From positions 62,001 to 126,000 of the forward strand of contig NZ_JAQQKW010000005.1 in NCBI RefSeq assembly GCF_028550395.1: 64,000 nt of DNA. The letters run 5' to 3'. A program made the translations under genes and the position numbers. Source of the DNA: Asticcacaulis currens. GTDB taxonomy: Bacteria > Pseudomonadota > Alphaproteobacteria > Caulobacterales > Caulobacteraceae. The notes beneath the pieces are model-generated. The model searched no databases. It was given only the letters and a program-made list of their open reading frames with translations, and was not told the origin of the DNA. Below are positions 46,634-59,163 of this stretch, one piece after another (the first letter of the stretch is position 1; every line of letters starts with the position of its first letter).

Positions 46634-46824
46634 CTGTGCTCCTCCCCTGCGCCATAAGCCCGCAACACTATGCCAATAGCAGGGTGGGTCGATACCACAA
46701 AAACGGCAGGCTGCCTTTGGCGGAGTACACCCTGTCAAACCGCGTCCTGAGCGCCACACTTGCCTTTATACATGCGCGCCGCGCTTGACCTTTCCCACCC
46801 GCTCCCCTACGCCCGCTCCTGTGC

Positions 46825-46990
46825 AGACGGTGCCGCAGAGATGCGGCTTAAAAGGGAAGCAGGTGCAAGGCCTGCGCTGTCCCCGCAACTGTAAGCGTCG
46901 AGTGTTCCGCCATACGCCACTGGTCATTTCCTGGACCGGGAAGGCGGCGAGACGCGCCTGAGACGTGAGCCAGGAGACCTGCCCCTGCTG
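46825..46990 (+). promoter_or_regulatory. cobalamin (B12) riboswitch
   Basis: AAAAGGGAAGCAGGTGCAA, then CTGTCCCCGCAACTGTAAGC, GCCACTGG, CCGGGAAGGC and the B12 box GCCAGGAGACCTGCC (46970-46985) appear in canonical order. It precedes a BtuB-like receptor gene by about 115 bases and should shut it off when B12 is plentiful. The rest of the 470-base gap (46634-47103) shows a CCCC...GGGG hairpin near 46982-47011 that may be its output. Confidence 0.96.
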
Positions 46991-47103
46991 TCGTCCTTCG
47001 CGTGGTCGGGGTGTGCCACAAGAGCGGATAAGCCTTTCATTAAAGGCCTTCCTCAGAGACGATTCGTGGTGCGCGCTGGCTCGTCTGGGGCGCTCGTCCT
47101 GTT

Positions 47104-48951
47104 GTGAATAGGCATAAGACCTTGAAAACTCTCCTTTGCGGCGTCGCTTTTGCCGCCCTCCTCACCTCGCCTGCGCTGGCCGATGACGCCCCGCAGGAGG
47201 TGATCGTCACCCTCACCCGCGAACCGGTTGCCCTGTCGAAGGTGGGCCAGAGCGTCACCACATTCGATTCGGCAGCCATAGAGCGCAGTCAGTCGATCTA
47301 TCTGAAAGACCTGATCGCCCGTACGCCGTCGGTTTCCATCGCCCAGACCGGCGGTCCCGGTCAGGCAGGGACGGCGCGCTTTCGCGGGGCCGAAAGCGAC
47401 CGCAGCCTGTTTATCGTCGATGGCGTGAAGCTGGGCGACCCGTCGATGATCGGCGGCGGGCTGAACCTCGGCCTGCTGGCGCTGAATGATGTCGAGCGCG
47501 TGGAAATCCTGCGCGGGCCGCTTTCGACCCTTTGGGGCTCACAGGCCATCGGCGGCGTGGTGGCGGTGACGACCCGCACGCCCAAGCGCCCGTTTGAGGC
47601 GCAGATGTCGGTCGAAGGCCTTGATGAATACATCGTGGGCAAGGCGGGTATGGGCGGAAAGACCGGTCAATTGAGCTGGCGCCTGGCGGCTGCCTATATC
47701 GACGACGACGGCGTGTCATCGCTGCGCGGCGGGGCGGAAAAGGACGGCTTTACGCAAAAACACCTCAACGCCTATGTCCACTACGCCCTGAGCGACACAT
47801 CGGGCCTACGCGCCCGTCTGGCCCGGACCGAAAGCGACTACGATTTCGATGGCTATAATGCAGCGTTCCAACTGGCCGACACCCGCGACACCGGCTTTCA
47901 GGACGAAAATCTGACCAGCCTTGGCTATTACACTCAGGCCTTCGGCGGCGCTCTGAAACAGACCTTCACCCTCAGCTACAACACGACGAAGCGCTCGACC
48001 TCCGACCTTGCCAATGCCACCGCCTACCCGTTCGAAGGGCGTCAGACCAGCTTCGACTACACCGGCGCTCTGACCCTGTCGGAGGCGTCCAAGCTGGTCT
48101 TCGGCGCATCGAGCGAACGCACGCAGGCCATTGCCTCAGGCCTCAACAAGCGCGTCACCCTCAACGGCCTGTTCGCGCAATGGCGGCAGGACGTGACGCA
48201 GGCCCTGACGATCAATGCCAGTGTGCGTTATGACGATCATTCCGTGTTCGGCGGCCATACTGTCGGTCAGATTGCCGTCGCCTATGCCCTGTCGCCCTCC
48301 CTCGTCCTCAGCAGCAGCCTGGGGCAAGGATTCAAGGCCCCCAGCCTCTATCAGCTCTATGACGGCTGGTCCGGTAATCTGGCGCTCAAACCGGAAGACG
48401 CCACCAATTTCGATCTCAGCGTCGATTATTACGGTCCGAACGACAGCCGCCTCGGCGTCTCGCTGTTCGGGCGCAAGACCGACAACCAGATCGACTATGA
48501 CCTGTCGTCCTTCCGCTATGGCAATATCGCTCGCACCCAGGCCTATGGCATCGAACTGGAGGGCGAGACGAAACTGACACCGAACGTGCGCCTGTCGGGC
48601 AATTACAGCCACATCATCGCCCGCGACGACGCCCGGACCAGCGCCACCTTCCGCAACGATCTGGGCCGTGCGCCGCGTCATCTGGCCAATGCCAGCGTCG
48701 AATGGCAGGCGACAGAGGCGCTCGAATTGGGGGCCTCTGTCCGCTATGCGGGCAGGTCGTTCGAGAACATCTACAATACCCGGCGACTGGACGCCTACAC
48801 CCTGCTCGACCTACGCGCCACCTATGCGCTGAACGACACGGTGGCGCTGTTCGGGCGCGTCGAAAACGCCACGGACGAAGACTATGAGACCGCCGCCAAC
48901 TACGGCTCGGTCGGTCGCCGCCTGTGGCTGGGCGTACGCGCTAAGTATTGA
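47104..48951 (+). CDS. btuB: TonB-dependent receptor, BtuB-like
   Basis: 615 residues from GTG 47104 (TTG 47122 is possible; neither has a good ribosome site). Signal peptide (LLCGVAFAALLTSPALA), TonB box region EVIVTLTRE, plug (PSVSIAQTGGPGQAGTARFR) and a 22-strand barrel ending in Tyr. Outer-membrane vitamin B12 uptake, supported by the riboswitch upstream. Confidence 0.93.
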   Translation: MNRHKTLKTLLCGVAFAALLTSPALADDAPQEVIVTLTREPVALSKVGQSVTTFDSAAIERSQSIYLKDLIARTPSVSIAQTGGPGQAGTARFRGAESDRSLFIVDGVKLGDPSMIGGGLNLGLLALNDVERVEILRGPLSTLWGSQAIGGVVAVTTRTPKRPFEAQMSVEGLDEYIVGKAGMGGKTGQLSWRLAAAYIDDDGVSSLRGGAEKDGFTQKHLNAYVHYALSDTSGLRARLARTESDYDFDGYNAAFQLADTRDTGFQDENLTSLGYYTQAFGGALKQTFTLSYNTTKRSTSDLANATAYPFEGRQTSFDYTGALTLSEASKLVFGASSERTQAIASGLNKRVTLNGLFAQWRQDVTQALTINASVRYDDHSVFGGHTVGQIAVAYALSPSLVLSSSLGQGFKAPSLYQLYDGWSGNLALKPEDATNFDLSVDYYGPNDSRLGVSLFGRKTDNQIDYDLSSFRYGNIARTQAYGIELEGETKLTPNVRLSGNYSHIIARDDARTSATFRNDLGRAPRHLANASVEWQATEALELGASVRYAGRSFENIYNTRRLDAYTLLDLRATYALNDTVALFGRVENATDEDYETAANYGSVGRRLWLGVRAKY

Positions 48952-48988
48952 GACCGATGATAGGATTTGAAACCAAATCCTGACGGTC
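48952..48988 (+). terminator. hairpin after btuB
   Basis: GACCG...CGGTC outer arms and AGGATTTG-AAAC-CAAATCCT inner arms, starting at the btuB stop. No T-run. Confidence 0.55.
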
Positions 48989-49023
48989 TATATAGGGGGC
49001 CTCCATCGACCGAGGCCCCCACC

Positions 49024-50856
49024 ATGACCGCCGATACCGCCCACGCCTTTCAGACCTACAGCGTCACCACCCACCCGTCGCAGGGCGTGACCCACGTCGC
49101 CGCATTGCGGGCGCAGTTTGCCGGTCTCGGTATCGACGGCTTTATCGTCCCGCACGAAGACGAGCACCAGAACGAATATCTGCCCGACGCCAATGAGCGT
49201 CTGGCCTGGGTGTCGGGCTTTACGGGCTCCGCCGGCGCGGCCTTTATCCTCAAAGATCAAGCCATCCTGTTTGCCGACGGGCGCTACACCCTGCAATCGC
49301 GCGAACAGACCGATCCTTCGGTATTCGAGGTCGTCGATTTCACCGCCACCGCCATTGCTGAACAGATCGCCGCTCAGCCGCGCGGCCGCGTCATCGGCTA
49401 TGATCCGCGCCTGCACAGCCCCGCGGCGCTGAAGGCTCTGCAACTGGCGGCCACAAGCGTCGGCGTCACCCTGAAAGCCGTGGATGAAAACCCCATTGAC
49501 CTCGCCTGGGGGGCGGCACGCCCGGCCCAGCCGATGACGCCGGTGGTGGCACAACCGCTGCAATTTGCCGGCGTCCCGTCGGGCGACAAGCGTACCAAAC
49601 TGGCCGAAAGCCTGCGTCAGAAGGGCGTGGCCGCGGCCCTGATCACCGCACCATCGTCTATTGCGTGGCTGTTCAATGTGCGCGGCGGCGACGTCATCCG
49701 TTCGCCCCTGCCGCTGGCGCAGGCCCTGCTCAAGGCCGACGGCACCGCAGAACTGTTCCTCGAATCGGCTAAGGTCACGGACGGTTTGGGCGAATGGCTG
49801 GGCAATGAGGTGGTACTGAAAACCCCGTCTGACATCCCTGCGGCGCTAACGGCGCTGTCCGGTCAGGGCGTGCTGGTCGATCCCAACTGGTCCTCGGCCT
49901 GGTGGGTGCAGGCCATCGAAGGGGCCGGGGCCACCGCCGTTCCAGGCGACGACCCCTGCCTTGTCCCGCGCGCCTGCAAGAACGCCGCAGAGATCGCCGG
50001 GACCACCGAAGCCCATATCCGCGACGGCGCCATCCTCAGCGAATTCCTCTACTGGGTGGCCACCGAGGCGCAGACCGCCCTGCCGTCCGAAATCGAAGTG
50101 GCACAAAAGCTGGAGTCGCTGCGCATCGCCTCAGGCGTAGTGAAGGACCTCAGCTTCGACACCATTTCCGGCTTCGGCCCGCACGGGGCCCTGCCGCATT
50201 ACCGGGTCACCGAACAGAGCAATATCCGCATCGCGCCCGGCAATCTGCTTCTGGTCGATTCCGGCGGTCAGTACGTCGATGGCACCACGGATGTCACCCG
50301 CACCATGGCCATCGGCACGCCGAGCGCCGAACACAAACGCATGTTCACCCTCGTGCTCAAGGGGCACATTGCACTGGCCACCATTCGCTTCCCGGCCGGC
50401 ACGACCGGCACGCATCTCGACGTGCTGGCGCGGCAGTTCCTGTGGAACGCTGGGTTCGACTACGACCACGGCACCGGCCACGGCGTCGGTGTCTATCTGG
50501 GCGTCCACGAAGGCCCGCAGCGCATCGCCAAGGCGCTCAATGCCTATGCCCTGCAACCCGGCATGATCGTTTCCAACGAGCCGGGCTTCTATAAGGCCGG
50601 CGACTTCGGCATCCGCATCGAAAACCTGCAATATGTCACCGAAGCGGCCCCCATCGTGGGCGGTGAACGCCCGATGCTGGGCTTCAAGAACCTGACTTGG
50701 GCACCCATTGATCGCAGCCTGATCGAGGTGTCGCTGCTCAGCGAGGCCGAGCGCCGCTATATGGATGATTACCACGCCGAGGTGCTGCGCCTGCTGTCGC
50801 CGCGCGTAAAACCGGAGGTGGCGGATTGGCTCAAAACCGTCTGCGCGCCCTTATAA
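49024..50856 (+). CDS. pepP: Xaa-Pro aminopeptidase (M24B)
   Basis: 610 residues from ATG 49024. Two creatinase-N domains, then the pita-bread fold with metal ligands Asp/Asp in LVDSGGQYVDGTTDVTRT, His in YDHGTGHGVG, Glu in SNEPGFY and Glu in IRIENLQYV. It removes the residue before proline. The length matches the eukaryote-like long form (XPNPEP1) rather than E. coli PepP. Confidence 0.94.
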   Translation: MTADTAHAFQTYSVTTHPSQGVTHVAALRAQFAGLGIDGFIVPHEDEHQNEYLPDANERLAWVSGFTGSAGAAFILKDQAILFADGRYTLQSREQTDPSVFEVVDFTATAIAEQIAAQPRGRVIGYDPRLHSPAALKALQLAATSVGVTLKAVDENPIDLAWGAARPAQPMTPVVAQPLQFAGVPSGDKRTKLAESLRQKGVAAALITAPSSIAWLFNVRGGDVIRSPLPLAQALLKADGTAELFLESAKVTDGLGEWLGNEVVLKTPSDIPAALTALSGQGVLVDPNWSSAWWVQAIEGAGATAVPGDDPCLVPRACKNAAEIAGTTEAHIRDGAILSEFLYWVATEAQTALPSEIEVAQKLESLRIASGVVKDLSFDTISGFGPHGALPHYRVTEQSNIRIAPGNLLLVDSGGQYVDGTTDVTRTMAIGTPSAEHKRMFTLVLKGHIALATIRFPAGTTGTHLDVLARQFLWNAGFDYDHGTGHGVGVYLGVHEGPQRIAKALNAYALQPGMIVSNEPGFYKAGDFGIRIENLQYVTEAAPIVGGERPMLGFKNLTWAPIDRSLIEVSLLSEAERRYMDDYHAEVLRLLSPRVKPEVADWLKTVCAPL

Positions 50857-50948
50857 AGGCTTTATATCCCCCAAAATCAGAACGACCTGCGCCCTTATCC
50901 GGCGTTGGGTAAGGTGTATCCGTAGCTATCAGTCTGCGGAGGGATACC

Positions 50949-51203
50949 ATGCCTGCCAGCACCGTTTTTCAACCCGCCACCGAAACCTTCGGTCAGTTCA
51001 CCGTCACGCAAAGCCCGGCGCGGGCCCTGTCGCCCGAAGCCGAGGCGCGCAAGGCCGCCCGCAGGCATTTCCTGATCGGCGCAGGCTTTGTGGCGGGTCT
51101 GATCGCCCTGTTTGGCGTGGTGTCGGTAGCCGACCGCACCCTGTTCCCCGAACCGCAACTGACGGCGCAGGAACAGGCCTATTTCGCCACGACGGTGGAT
51201 TGA
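50949..51203 (+). CDS. hypothetical single-helix membrane protein
   Basis: 84 residues: polar 38-residue N-terminus, helix FLIGAGFVAGLIALFGVVSVA, then a short polar tail. Starts at ATG 50949 with GGAGGGA upstream. Not recognised. Confidence 0.7.
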   Translation: MPASTVFQPATETFGQFTVTQSPARALSPEAEARKAARRHFLIGAGFVAGLIALFGVVSVADRTLFPEPQLTAQEQAYFATTVD

Positions 51204-51246
51204 TCTTATGCCCCTCCGCTGATTTTTCAGGGGGAGGGGTAAGGCC

Positions 51247-53349
<2,103 letters not shown>

Positions 53350-53436
53350 TTATCGCTCCCCTGATTTTAGGAGAGGGGGATTTTGGCGCTAAGCGGCAGA
53401 AGACGGTGGGGTTAATGCCGCCTGTCTAACCCCCCT

Positions 53437-53475
53437 CCGGCTTTCAGCCGGTATCCCCCCTGAGATCAGGGGGGA
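53437..53475 (-). terminator. two palindromes after recN
   Basis: TCCCCCCTGA-GA-TCAGGGGGGA (53454-53475) and CCGGCT-TTC-AGCCGG (53437-53451). They fill the gap to ligA with a further TCCCCTGATTTTAGGAGAGGGGGA-like stretch near 53358 and may end recN transcription. Confidence 0.6.
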
Positions 53476-53488
53476 GGCTATGCTGTTT

Positions 53489-55198
53489 CTACCCCTTCAC
53501 CAGCGCGATAGCGGCGGCGCGGGCTTCGGGGGTGATTTCGGCACCCGACAACATGCGGGCCAGTTCTTCCAGCGTCTCATCCTTACTCAGTTCGACGACG
53601 CGCGAGCGCATCCCCTCACCGGCATCGGCCTTGGAGACCTTCAAATGCTGATCGCCGCGTGCCGCTACTTGGGGTGAATGAGTGACGACGATCACCTGAG
53701 AGCGCTGAGCCAGCTTACGCAGACGCAACCCCACGGCGTCGGCCACGGCACCGCCCACGCCCTGATCGACCTCGTCGAAGATCATCACCGGACCGGCCGC
53801 GTCTTCGCCACCACGGGTCGATAGAGCCGCCTTGAGCGCCAGGGCAAAGCGCGCCAGTTCGCCGCCCGACGCAATCGCCGCCATGCCGCCCCAGTCGGCG
53901 CCCGGATTGGTGCGCACCTCGAACGTAATCACATCGCCACCCGCAGCACCGTACTTTTCAGGCTCCAGCGGGCGGATCGCCACGCGGAAGGCCGCCTTGT
54001 CGAGCTTGAGTGGCACCAGTTCGGCCATGACGGCGGCGCTCAGCGCCTCACCGGCCGCCAGACGCTTCTGCCGCAGGGTTTCAACCGCCGCATGGAAGGC
54101 CTGCTCCGCTGCGGCAATCGCCGCCGCCAGCTTTTTCAGCTCGGCATCGGCGTCTTCGATACGCCCCAGCGAATGGGCGATCTCGACTCGTTTTTTGGGC
54201 AGGTCTTCGACTAGAATATTCAGCTTGCGCGCCATGGCCCGCAGGGCGAACAAACGCTCCTCGACGCGGTCCAGCTTACCCGGCTCCACGTCCAGCGCAT
54301 CGGCCGCCGCATCCATCAGGGCCAACGCCTCATCGGCGGCAATCAGGGTCCGGTCGAGCGCTTCGGCGGCATCGGAAAGCGCCTTGAGTACCGCATGGCC
54401 CTCCCCTGCCCCGGCCTGCTGTGCGCGCGTGCGGGCGTGATCGAGGGCGCGGAAGGCCTTGGACAGGCGCTGCGACAACTGATCGCCGCCGACCGTGGTG
54501 CGCGCCTCATTGATATCTTCCAGCGCCCGCTCCGACGCGCCCAGAAGCGCGCGGTCAGACGCCAGTTGCGCCTCCTCATCCGGCAGCGGGTTGAGGCGGT
54601 CCAGTTCCTGAAGGCGCAGGGTCAGTTCTTCGATTTCGGCCGTCGCATTGTCGGATTGCCGCTTGAGGTCGCGGTACTGATCGCGCAGGGCCTTCAGCGT
54701 GCGGAAGGCCGCCGCCGTAGCCGCCAGCGCCCCCTCGCAGCCGCCATAGGCATCGAGCATGGCTCCGTGCGTGCGCGGATCGAGCAGGCCAACCGTTTCA
54801 TGCTGGCCATGCACTTCCAGCAGGCCGTCACCCAGCGCCTTGAGCACGCTGACCGAGACCGACTGATCATTGACGAACGCCTTGGAGCGCCCGTCACGGC
54901 TGACCACCCGGCGCAGCAGCAGCGGTTCACCGGGCTCTACGGCCAGCCCCTTGTCTTCGAGAAATTCATAAAGCGGGTGCCCGGCGGCCAGATCGAATTC
55001 GGCGGTGACCGAAGCCTGCGGCGCGCCCGTGCGGATCAGCCCGGCATCGCCGCGCGCACCGGTGGCCAGACCCAGACTGTCGAGTATGATGGATTTGCCG
55101 GCCCCGGTTTCCCCAGTGAGTACCGAAAGGCCCTGCCGGATATCGAGATCCAGCCGATCAACGAGCACAACGTCTTGAATAGACAGGCGTGTGAGCAT
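53489..55198 (-). CDS. recN: DNA repair protein RecN
   Basis: 569 residues, SMC-like: Walker A GETGAGKSIILDSLG at the N-terminus, long coiled coils in the middle, Walker B VMIFDEVDQGVGG and signature ASGGELARFALAL at the C-terminus. Helps join broken ends. recN is SOS-induced in many bacteria, but no LexA box is visible before it; instead a terminator lies 13 bases upstream of its ATG. Confidence 0.96.
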   Translation of the reverse strand: MLTRLSIQDVVLVDRLDLDIRQGLSVLTGETGAGKSIILDSLGLATGARGDAGLIRTGAPQASVTAEFDLAAGHPLYEFLEDKGLAVEPGEPLLLRRVVSRDGRSKAFVNDQSVSVSVLKALGDGLLEVHGQHETVGLLDPRTHGAMLDAYGGCEGALAATAAAFRTLKALRDQYRDLKRQSDNATAEIEELTLRLQELDRLNPLPDEEAQLASDRALLGASERALEDINEARTTVGGDQLSQRLSKAFRALDHARTRAQQAGAGEGHAVLKALSDAAEALDRTLIAADEALALMDAAADALDVEPGKLDRVEERLFALRAMARKLNILVEDLPKKRVEIAHSLGRIEDADAELKKLAAAIAAAEQAFHAAVETLRQKRLAAGEALSAAVMAELVPLKLDKAAFRVAIRPLEPEKYGAAGGDVITFEVRTNPGADWGGMAAIASGGELARFALALKAALSTRGGEDAAGPVMIFDEVDQGVGGAVADAVGLRLRKLAQRSQVIVVTHSPQVAARGDQHLKVSKADAGEGMRSRVVELSKDETLEELARMLSGAEITPEARAAAIALVKG

Positions 55199-55210
55199 GG
55201 AAACCCTGAC

Positions 55211-55237
55211 GAAAAAGCCGTGAGTCGGCTCACGGCT
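55211..55237 (-). terminator. rho-independent terminator between bamD and recN
   Basis: AGCCGTGAG-CCGA-CTCACGGCT then TTTTT on the minus strand. Confidence 0.88.
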
Positions 55238-55249
55238 GTTTCTCTCAGA

Positions 55250-56158
55250 TTACATCGGGTTGATGCGGCTTAGCCAGCTCTTTTTCTCTTTTTGTTCTTT
55301 TTTCGCCGGTTTGGTTTTTTCGGCGACGGGCAGCGGCTTGACGTCCATCGGCTGACCGCGTTCCTGCATCAGCTTGTAAGCCGCGCCATACCAGCGGTCG
55401 CCCGCATAGTTATAGCCCAGCACTGCCGCATTGCGGTTGGCTTCGTCGGTAATGCCCATCATCAGATTGGCTTCGACGAGGCGATAGAGGGCTTCGGGCG
55501 TATGCGAGGTCGTCTGATAGCGGGTGATGACCGTCTTGAAGCGACCAATGGCCGCCAGAGGCTGGTTCTGCGCCAGATAGAAACGGCCGATTTCCATTTC
55601 CTTGCCCGCCAGCTGGTCATAGACCATGTCGAGCTTGACCTGAGCGTCACGGGCGTATTCGGTGCCCGGATAGCGCTGCACGATCTCACGCAGATAGTTT
55701 TGCGCCGTCTCGGTATAGGCCTGATCCCGACCCACATCGACGATCTGTTCGAAATAGTTGATCGCACGCATATAGTAGGCATAAGGCGTCAGGGGCGAGC
55801 CCGGATAGAGCTTGATGAACCGTTCCGCCGCCGCCGTCGATTCGTTGTAATCATTGGCCTGATAGTGGGCGTAGATTTCCATGATGATCGAGCGGCGCGA
55901 CCATTCCGAATAGGGGTGCTGACGCTCCACCTCTTCGAAATAATCCACGGCTTCGTTCCAGCTCTTTTCGTCCAGGCGCTGCATTCCGGTATTGTAGAGC
56001 GCCTCAACCGGGCGCTCCTCATACACCAGACGCGTGCGCTGCTTGGGCTTGCCGGCACAGGCCGTAAGGGCCACAGCCGCCAGCGCCGTCAGGAGCAGAA
56101 GCTTTGCCGATGTCTTGCCGAAGGAGGGAGAAGCGGTCGAAGTCGTATAGGCCGGCAC
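55250..56158 (-). CDS. bamD: outer-membrane assembly lipoprotein BamD
   Basis: 302 residues with lipobox LTAC and five TPR-like repeats (YNTGMQRLDEKSWNEAVDYF and after), ending in a Lys-rich tail (KTKPAKKEQKEKK). Works with BamA to insert outer-membrane barrels. An upstream gap of 94 bases separates it from lpxC. Confidence 0.93.
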   Translation of the reverse strand: MPAYTTSTASPSFGKTSAKLLLLTALAAVALTACAGKPKQRTRLVYEERPVEALYNTGMQRLDEKSWNEAVDYFEEVERQHPYSEWSRRSIIMEIYAHYQANDYNESTAAAERFIKLYPGSPLTPYAYYMRAINYFEQIVDVGRDQAYTETAQNYLREIVQRYPGTEYARDAQVKLDMVYDQLAGKEMEIGRFYLAQNQPLAAIGRFKTVITRYQTTSHTPEALYRLVEANLMMGITDEANRNAAVLGYNYAGDRWYGAAYKLMQERGQPMDVKPLPVAEKTKPAKKEQKEKKSWLSRINPM

Positions 56159-56252
56159 GATAAATCCTCATCAGGCCGGTATCAGTCGCCCGGCAGTCTT
56201 AGCGCTTGTGGAGGATAGCTCTACAACGGCGCGCCGCAAACGCCAACAGGTT

Positions 56253-57155
56253 TTAGCCAGCCTGCTGGAGCACGGGGGCGCGGGTCACGATCCGGTAGGC
56301 ATCCGGCTGCGACAGTAGGGCACGAACCACGGCATTATTAAGGCCGTGACCGGCGCGGATTCCTTCAAACCTGCCAAGAATGGGCATACCCAGAACGTAC
56401 AGGTCGCCGATGGCGTCCAGCGCCTTGTGACGCACAAATTCGTCGGCAAACCGCAGGCCTTCGACGTTCAGAACGCGATCACCGTCGATGACGATGGCAT
56501 TGTCCATGGAGCCGCCACGCGCCAGACCGGCCGCGCGCAGGGCCTCAACGCCTTCGACAAAGCCGAAGGTACGCGCCGCTGCCAGTTCGGTGCGGAAGCT
56601 GTCTTCGGTGACAACCAGCTCGATTTCCTGATGGCCAATGACGGCGCTGGGGAAGTCGATTTCAAAGCGCATCTCGAAACGGTCAGCCGGATAGAAGGCT
56701 GCGCGCTTATCGTCTTCGACGACAACGACCGGCTTGAGGATTTCGATGACCTGCTGCGGCTGAGCCTGACGACGGAACCCGGCCTGATCGAGCAGTTGCA
56801 CGAAAGGCTGGGCCGAACCGTCCATGATCGGCACTTCCGGGCCATCCAGTTCGATGAGGGCATTATCCACCCCCAGGGCCGACAGGGCCGCCATCAGGTG
56901 CTCGATCGTTGAAACCGAGACGCCATCGGCATTGGTGATGACGGTGCCGAGACGGGTCTGGGTGACCAGATCGGCGCGTGCGGGCACGCGGTTATCACGA
57001 TCGCAGATGTCGGTACGCACGAATACAATGCCTGTACCGACCGACGCCGGACGCACGGACAGGCGCACACGCTGGCCGGTGTGCAGGCCGACACCCGCGC
57101 AAATGGCGGGAACGGCGATCGTATGTTCGTGGTGGTCAGGCGACATGAAACGCAT
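56253..57155 (-). CDS. lpxC: UDP-3-O-acyl-GlcNAc deacetylase LpxC
   Basis: 300 residues. Zinc site STIEHLMAAL (His), HKALDAIGDL (His, Asp) and base His in RAGHGLNN. Commits precursors to lipid A. Follows ftsZ in the minus-strand order, as in many proteobacteria. Confidence 0.96.
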   Translation of the reverse strand: MRFMSPDHHEHTIAVPAICAGVGLHTGQRVRLSVRPASVGTGIVFVRTDICDRDNRVPARADLVTQTRLGTVITNADGVSVSTIEHLMAALSALGVDNALIELDGPEVPIMDGSAQPFVQLLDQAGFRRQAQPQQVIEILKPVVVVEDDKRAAFYPADRFEMRFEIDFPSAVIGHQEIELVVTEDSFRTELAAARTFGFVEGVEALRAAGLARGGSMDNAIVIDGDRVLNVEGLRFADEFVRHKALDAIGDLYVLGMPILGRFEGIRAGHGLNNAVVRALLSQPDAYRIVTRAPVLQQAG

Positions 57156-57315
57156 AAACCCAAAAATTGACGTGCGGAAAGGTTTCCGCTCACGTCAGTT
57201 TATACGCCGTGCCCCCCCGTCGCCTCAACTAAACATGAATTACGGTTTGTAACGCCATGCTTAACGCCCCTGTCACAACGGGTCCGGGCTAATCTTAAGG
57301 CGTTCGCGGCAAAAG

Positions 57316-57343
57316 AAAAGCCCGGAGACGTCTCCGGGCTTTT
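57316..57343. terminator. ftsZ terminator
   Basis: AAAAGCCCGGAGA-CG-TCTCCGGGCTTTT, followed on the minus strand by CTTTTG. It separates ftsZ from lpxC and works on both strands. Confidence 0.92.
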
Positions 57344-57378
57344 CTGCGTTTGATCGCTGTAGCTAGTTACTGTCTTTG

Positions 57379-59046
57379 TCAGTTCGCGAGGCGGCGAAGA
57401 AAGGAGGGGATTTCGAGATCATCCTCCGCTTCCATGCCGGGCAGCACGTCCGACTTGGCGGCGGGCTGAGGCGCCGGTTGCGCCTGAGGGGCCGCCGCAT
57501 AGGGAGACGGCATCGGTGCCGACGGCTGACGATAGTCCGGGGCCTGGGCAACCGGGGCGTCATTGCGCTTGGGGAACAGGCCGCGCCACAGGCCGCCACG
57601 ATCATCTTCGCGCGGCGTGGCGACGCTCGGCCGGGCAGGTTCGGGCGCACGCACCGTGCCGTAACCGGCGACCGGGCGCTGCGGCACCTCACGTTGCACC
57701 GGTTGAGGCGTCGGCTGAACCGCCGGAATGTCAAAATCGTCTTCGACCGACGGGTCCACAATCTTGGCAATAATGCGCGGTTCAGGCTGAGCCACCGGCG
57801 CCGGCTGCGGCGCGGGCTCGGTCACTCGCGGTGCGGCCGCCACAGGTTCCGGACGGACTTCCGGCTGGTAGGCCGGTTGCGGAGCGGCTTCAGCCACGGG
57901 TGCGGGCTGAACCGGAGCCGGTTGCGGCGCAAGGGCTGCCGGGGCCTGAGAAAGCGGGGCCTGAACGGCGACCGTCTGAACCGGCTGGGCCTGTCCCGGA
58001 CGGCCGGGCGTGATGTAGATAGACTGACGCGGTGGGGTCGAAGCCGAAGCCTGCGGCACCGGCGGCTGTTGCTGAGCGGCAGCGGAGTCCATGCCGGTAG
58101 CCACGACCGACACGCGCAGCTTGCCTTCCAACGACGGATCGAAGGCCGCGCCGAAGATGATGTTGGCGTCAGGATCGACTTCCGACGAAATGGCGTTAGC
58201 CGCTTCATCGACTTCCAGCAGGGTCATGTCGAGACCGCCGGTGACGTTGACCAGCACCGCCTTGGCACCCTTGAGCGAGGTTTCGTCGAGCAGCGGGTTC
58301 TGGATGGCGTTTTGCGCCGCCTGGAGGGCGCGGTCATCGCCGGTCGCTTCGCCTGTGCCCATCATGGCCTTGCCCATTTCGGACATGACCGAGCGCACGT
58401 CCGCAAAGTCGAGGTTGATCAGGCCCGGCAGCACCATCAGGTCGGTGATGGAGCGCACGCCCGAATGCAGCACCTGATCGGCCATGCCAAAGGCTTCGGC
58501 GAAGGTGGTGCGCTCATTGGCGATACGGAAAAGGTTCTGGTTCGGAATGACGATCAGCGTATCGACATAGCGTTGCAGCTCCGCGATGCCAGCATCAGCC
58601 AGACGCATACGGTGACGGCCTTCGAACATGAAGGGTTTGGTCACCACGCCGACGGTCAGGATACCGCGTTCACGCGCCGTCTTGGCGATAATCGGCGCGG
58701 CGCCCGTGCCGGTGCCGCCGCCCATACCGGCGGTGATAAACACCATATGCGCGCCTTCAAGGTGCTCACCGATCTCATGCGCCGACTCTTCGGCGGCGGT
58801 CATGCCGACTTCCGGATGCGCACCCGCGCCCAGACCTTGCGTCAGAGAGACGCCAAGCTGAACGCGACGGTCGGTCTTGGCAAACTGAAGCTGTTGCGCG
58901 TCGGTATTGGCGACGACGAACTCAACCCCTTCGAGGCCCGCCTCGATCATGTTGTTGACGGCGTTGCCGCCCGCGCCACCGACGCCGAACACGACGATGC
59001 GGGGCTTCAATTCCGTGGCGCGCGGCGCCGAGAGATGTATAGCCAT
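57379..59046 (-). CDS. ftsZ: cell division protein FtsZ
   Basis: 555 residues from ATG 59046 ([14 protein letters not shown]). GTP-binding [11 protein letters not shown] and [10 protein letters not shown], catalytic T7 loop [11 protein letters not shown], then a Pro/Gln/Ala-rich linker of roughly 220 residues and the conserved tail [12 protein letters not shown]. Forms the Z-ring. The linker is longer than in Caulobacter crescentus FtsZ (508 residues total). Confidence 0.97.
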   Translation of the reverse strand: MAIHLSAPRATELKPRIVVFGVGGAGGNAVNNMIEAGLEGVEFVVANTDAQQLQFAKTDRRVQLGVSLTQGLGAGAHPEVGMTAAEESAHEIGEHLEGAHMVFITAGMGGGTGTGAAPIIAKTARERGILTVGVVTKPFMFEGRHRMRLADAGIAELQRYVDTLIVIPNQNLFRIANERTTFAEAFGMADQVLHSGVRSITDLMVLPGLINLDFADVRSVMSEMGKAMMGTGEATGDDRALQAAQNAIQNPLLDETSLKGAKAVLVNVTGGLDMTLLEVDEAANAISSEVDPDANIIFGAAFDPSLEGKLRVSVVATGMDSAAAQQQPPVPQASASTPPRQSIYITPGRPGQAQPVQTVAVQAPLSQAPAALAPQPAPVQPAPVAEAAPQPAYQPEVRPEPVAAAPRVTEPAPQPAPVAQPEPRIIAKIVDPSVEDDFDIPAVQPTPQPVQREVPQRPVAGYGTVRAPEPARPSVATPREDDRGGLWRGLFPKRNDAPVAQAPDYRQPSAPMPSPYAAAPQAQPAPQPAAKSDVLPGMEAEDDLEIPSFLRRLAN

Positions 59047-59163
59047 GTGATCAGACCAACCTTCCGTGACCCTGTCCGGGCGACCTTTGTTCCCGTCCAA
59101 TTATCGACCCGGCGCCTTTATCGAAAAGCGCTCACAAGCATCGATCATGAGACATCGAATATG

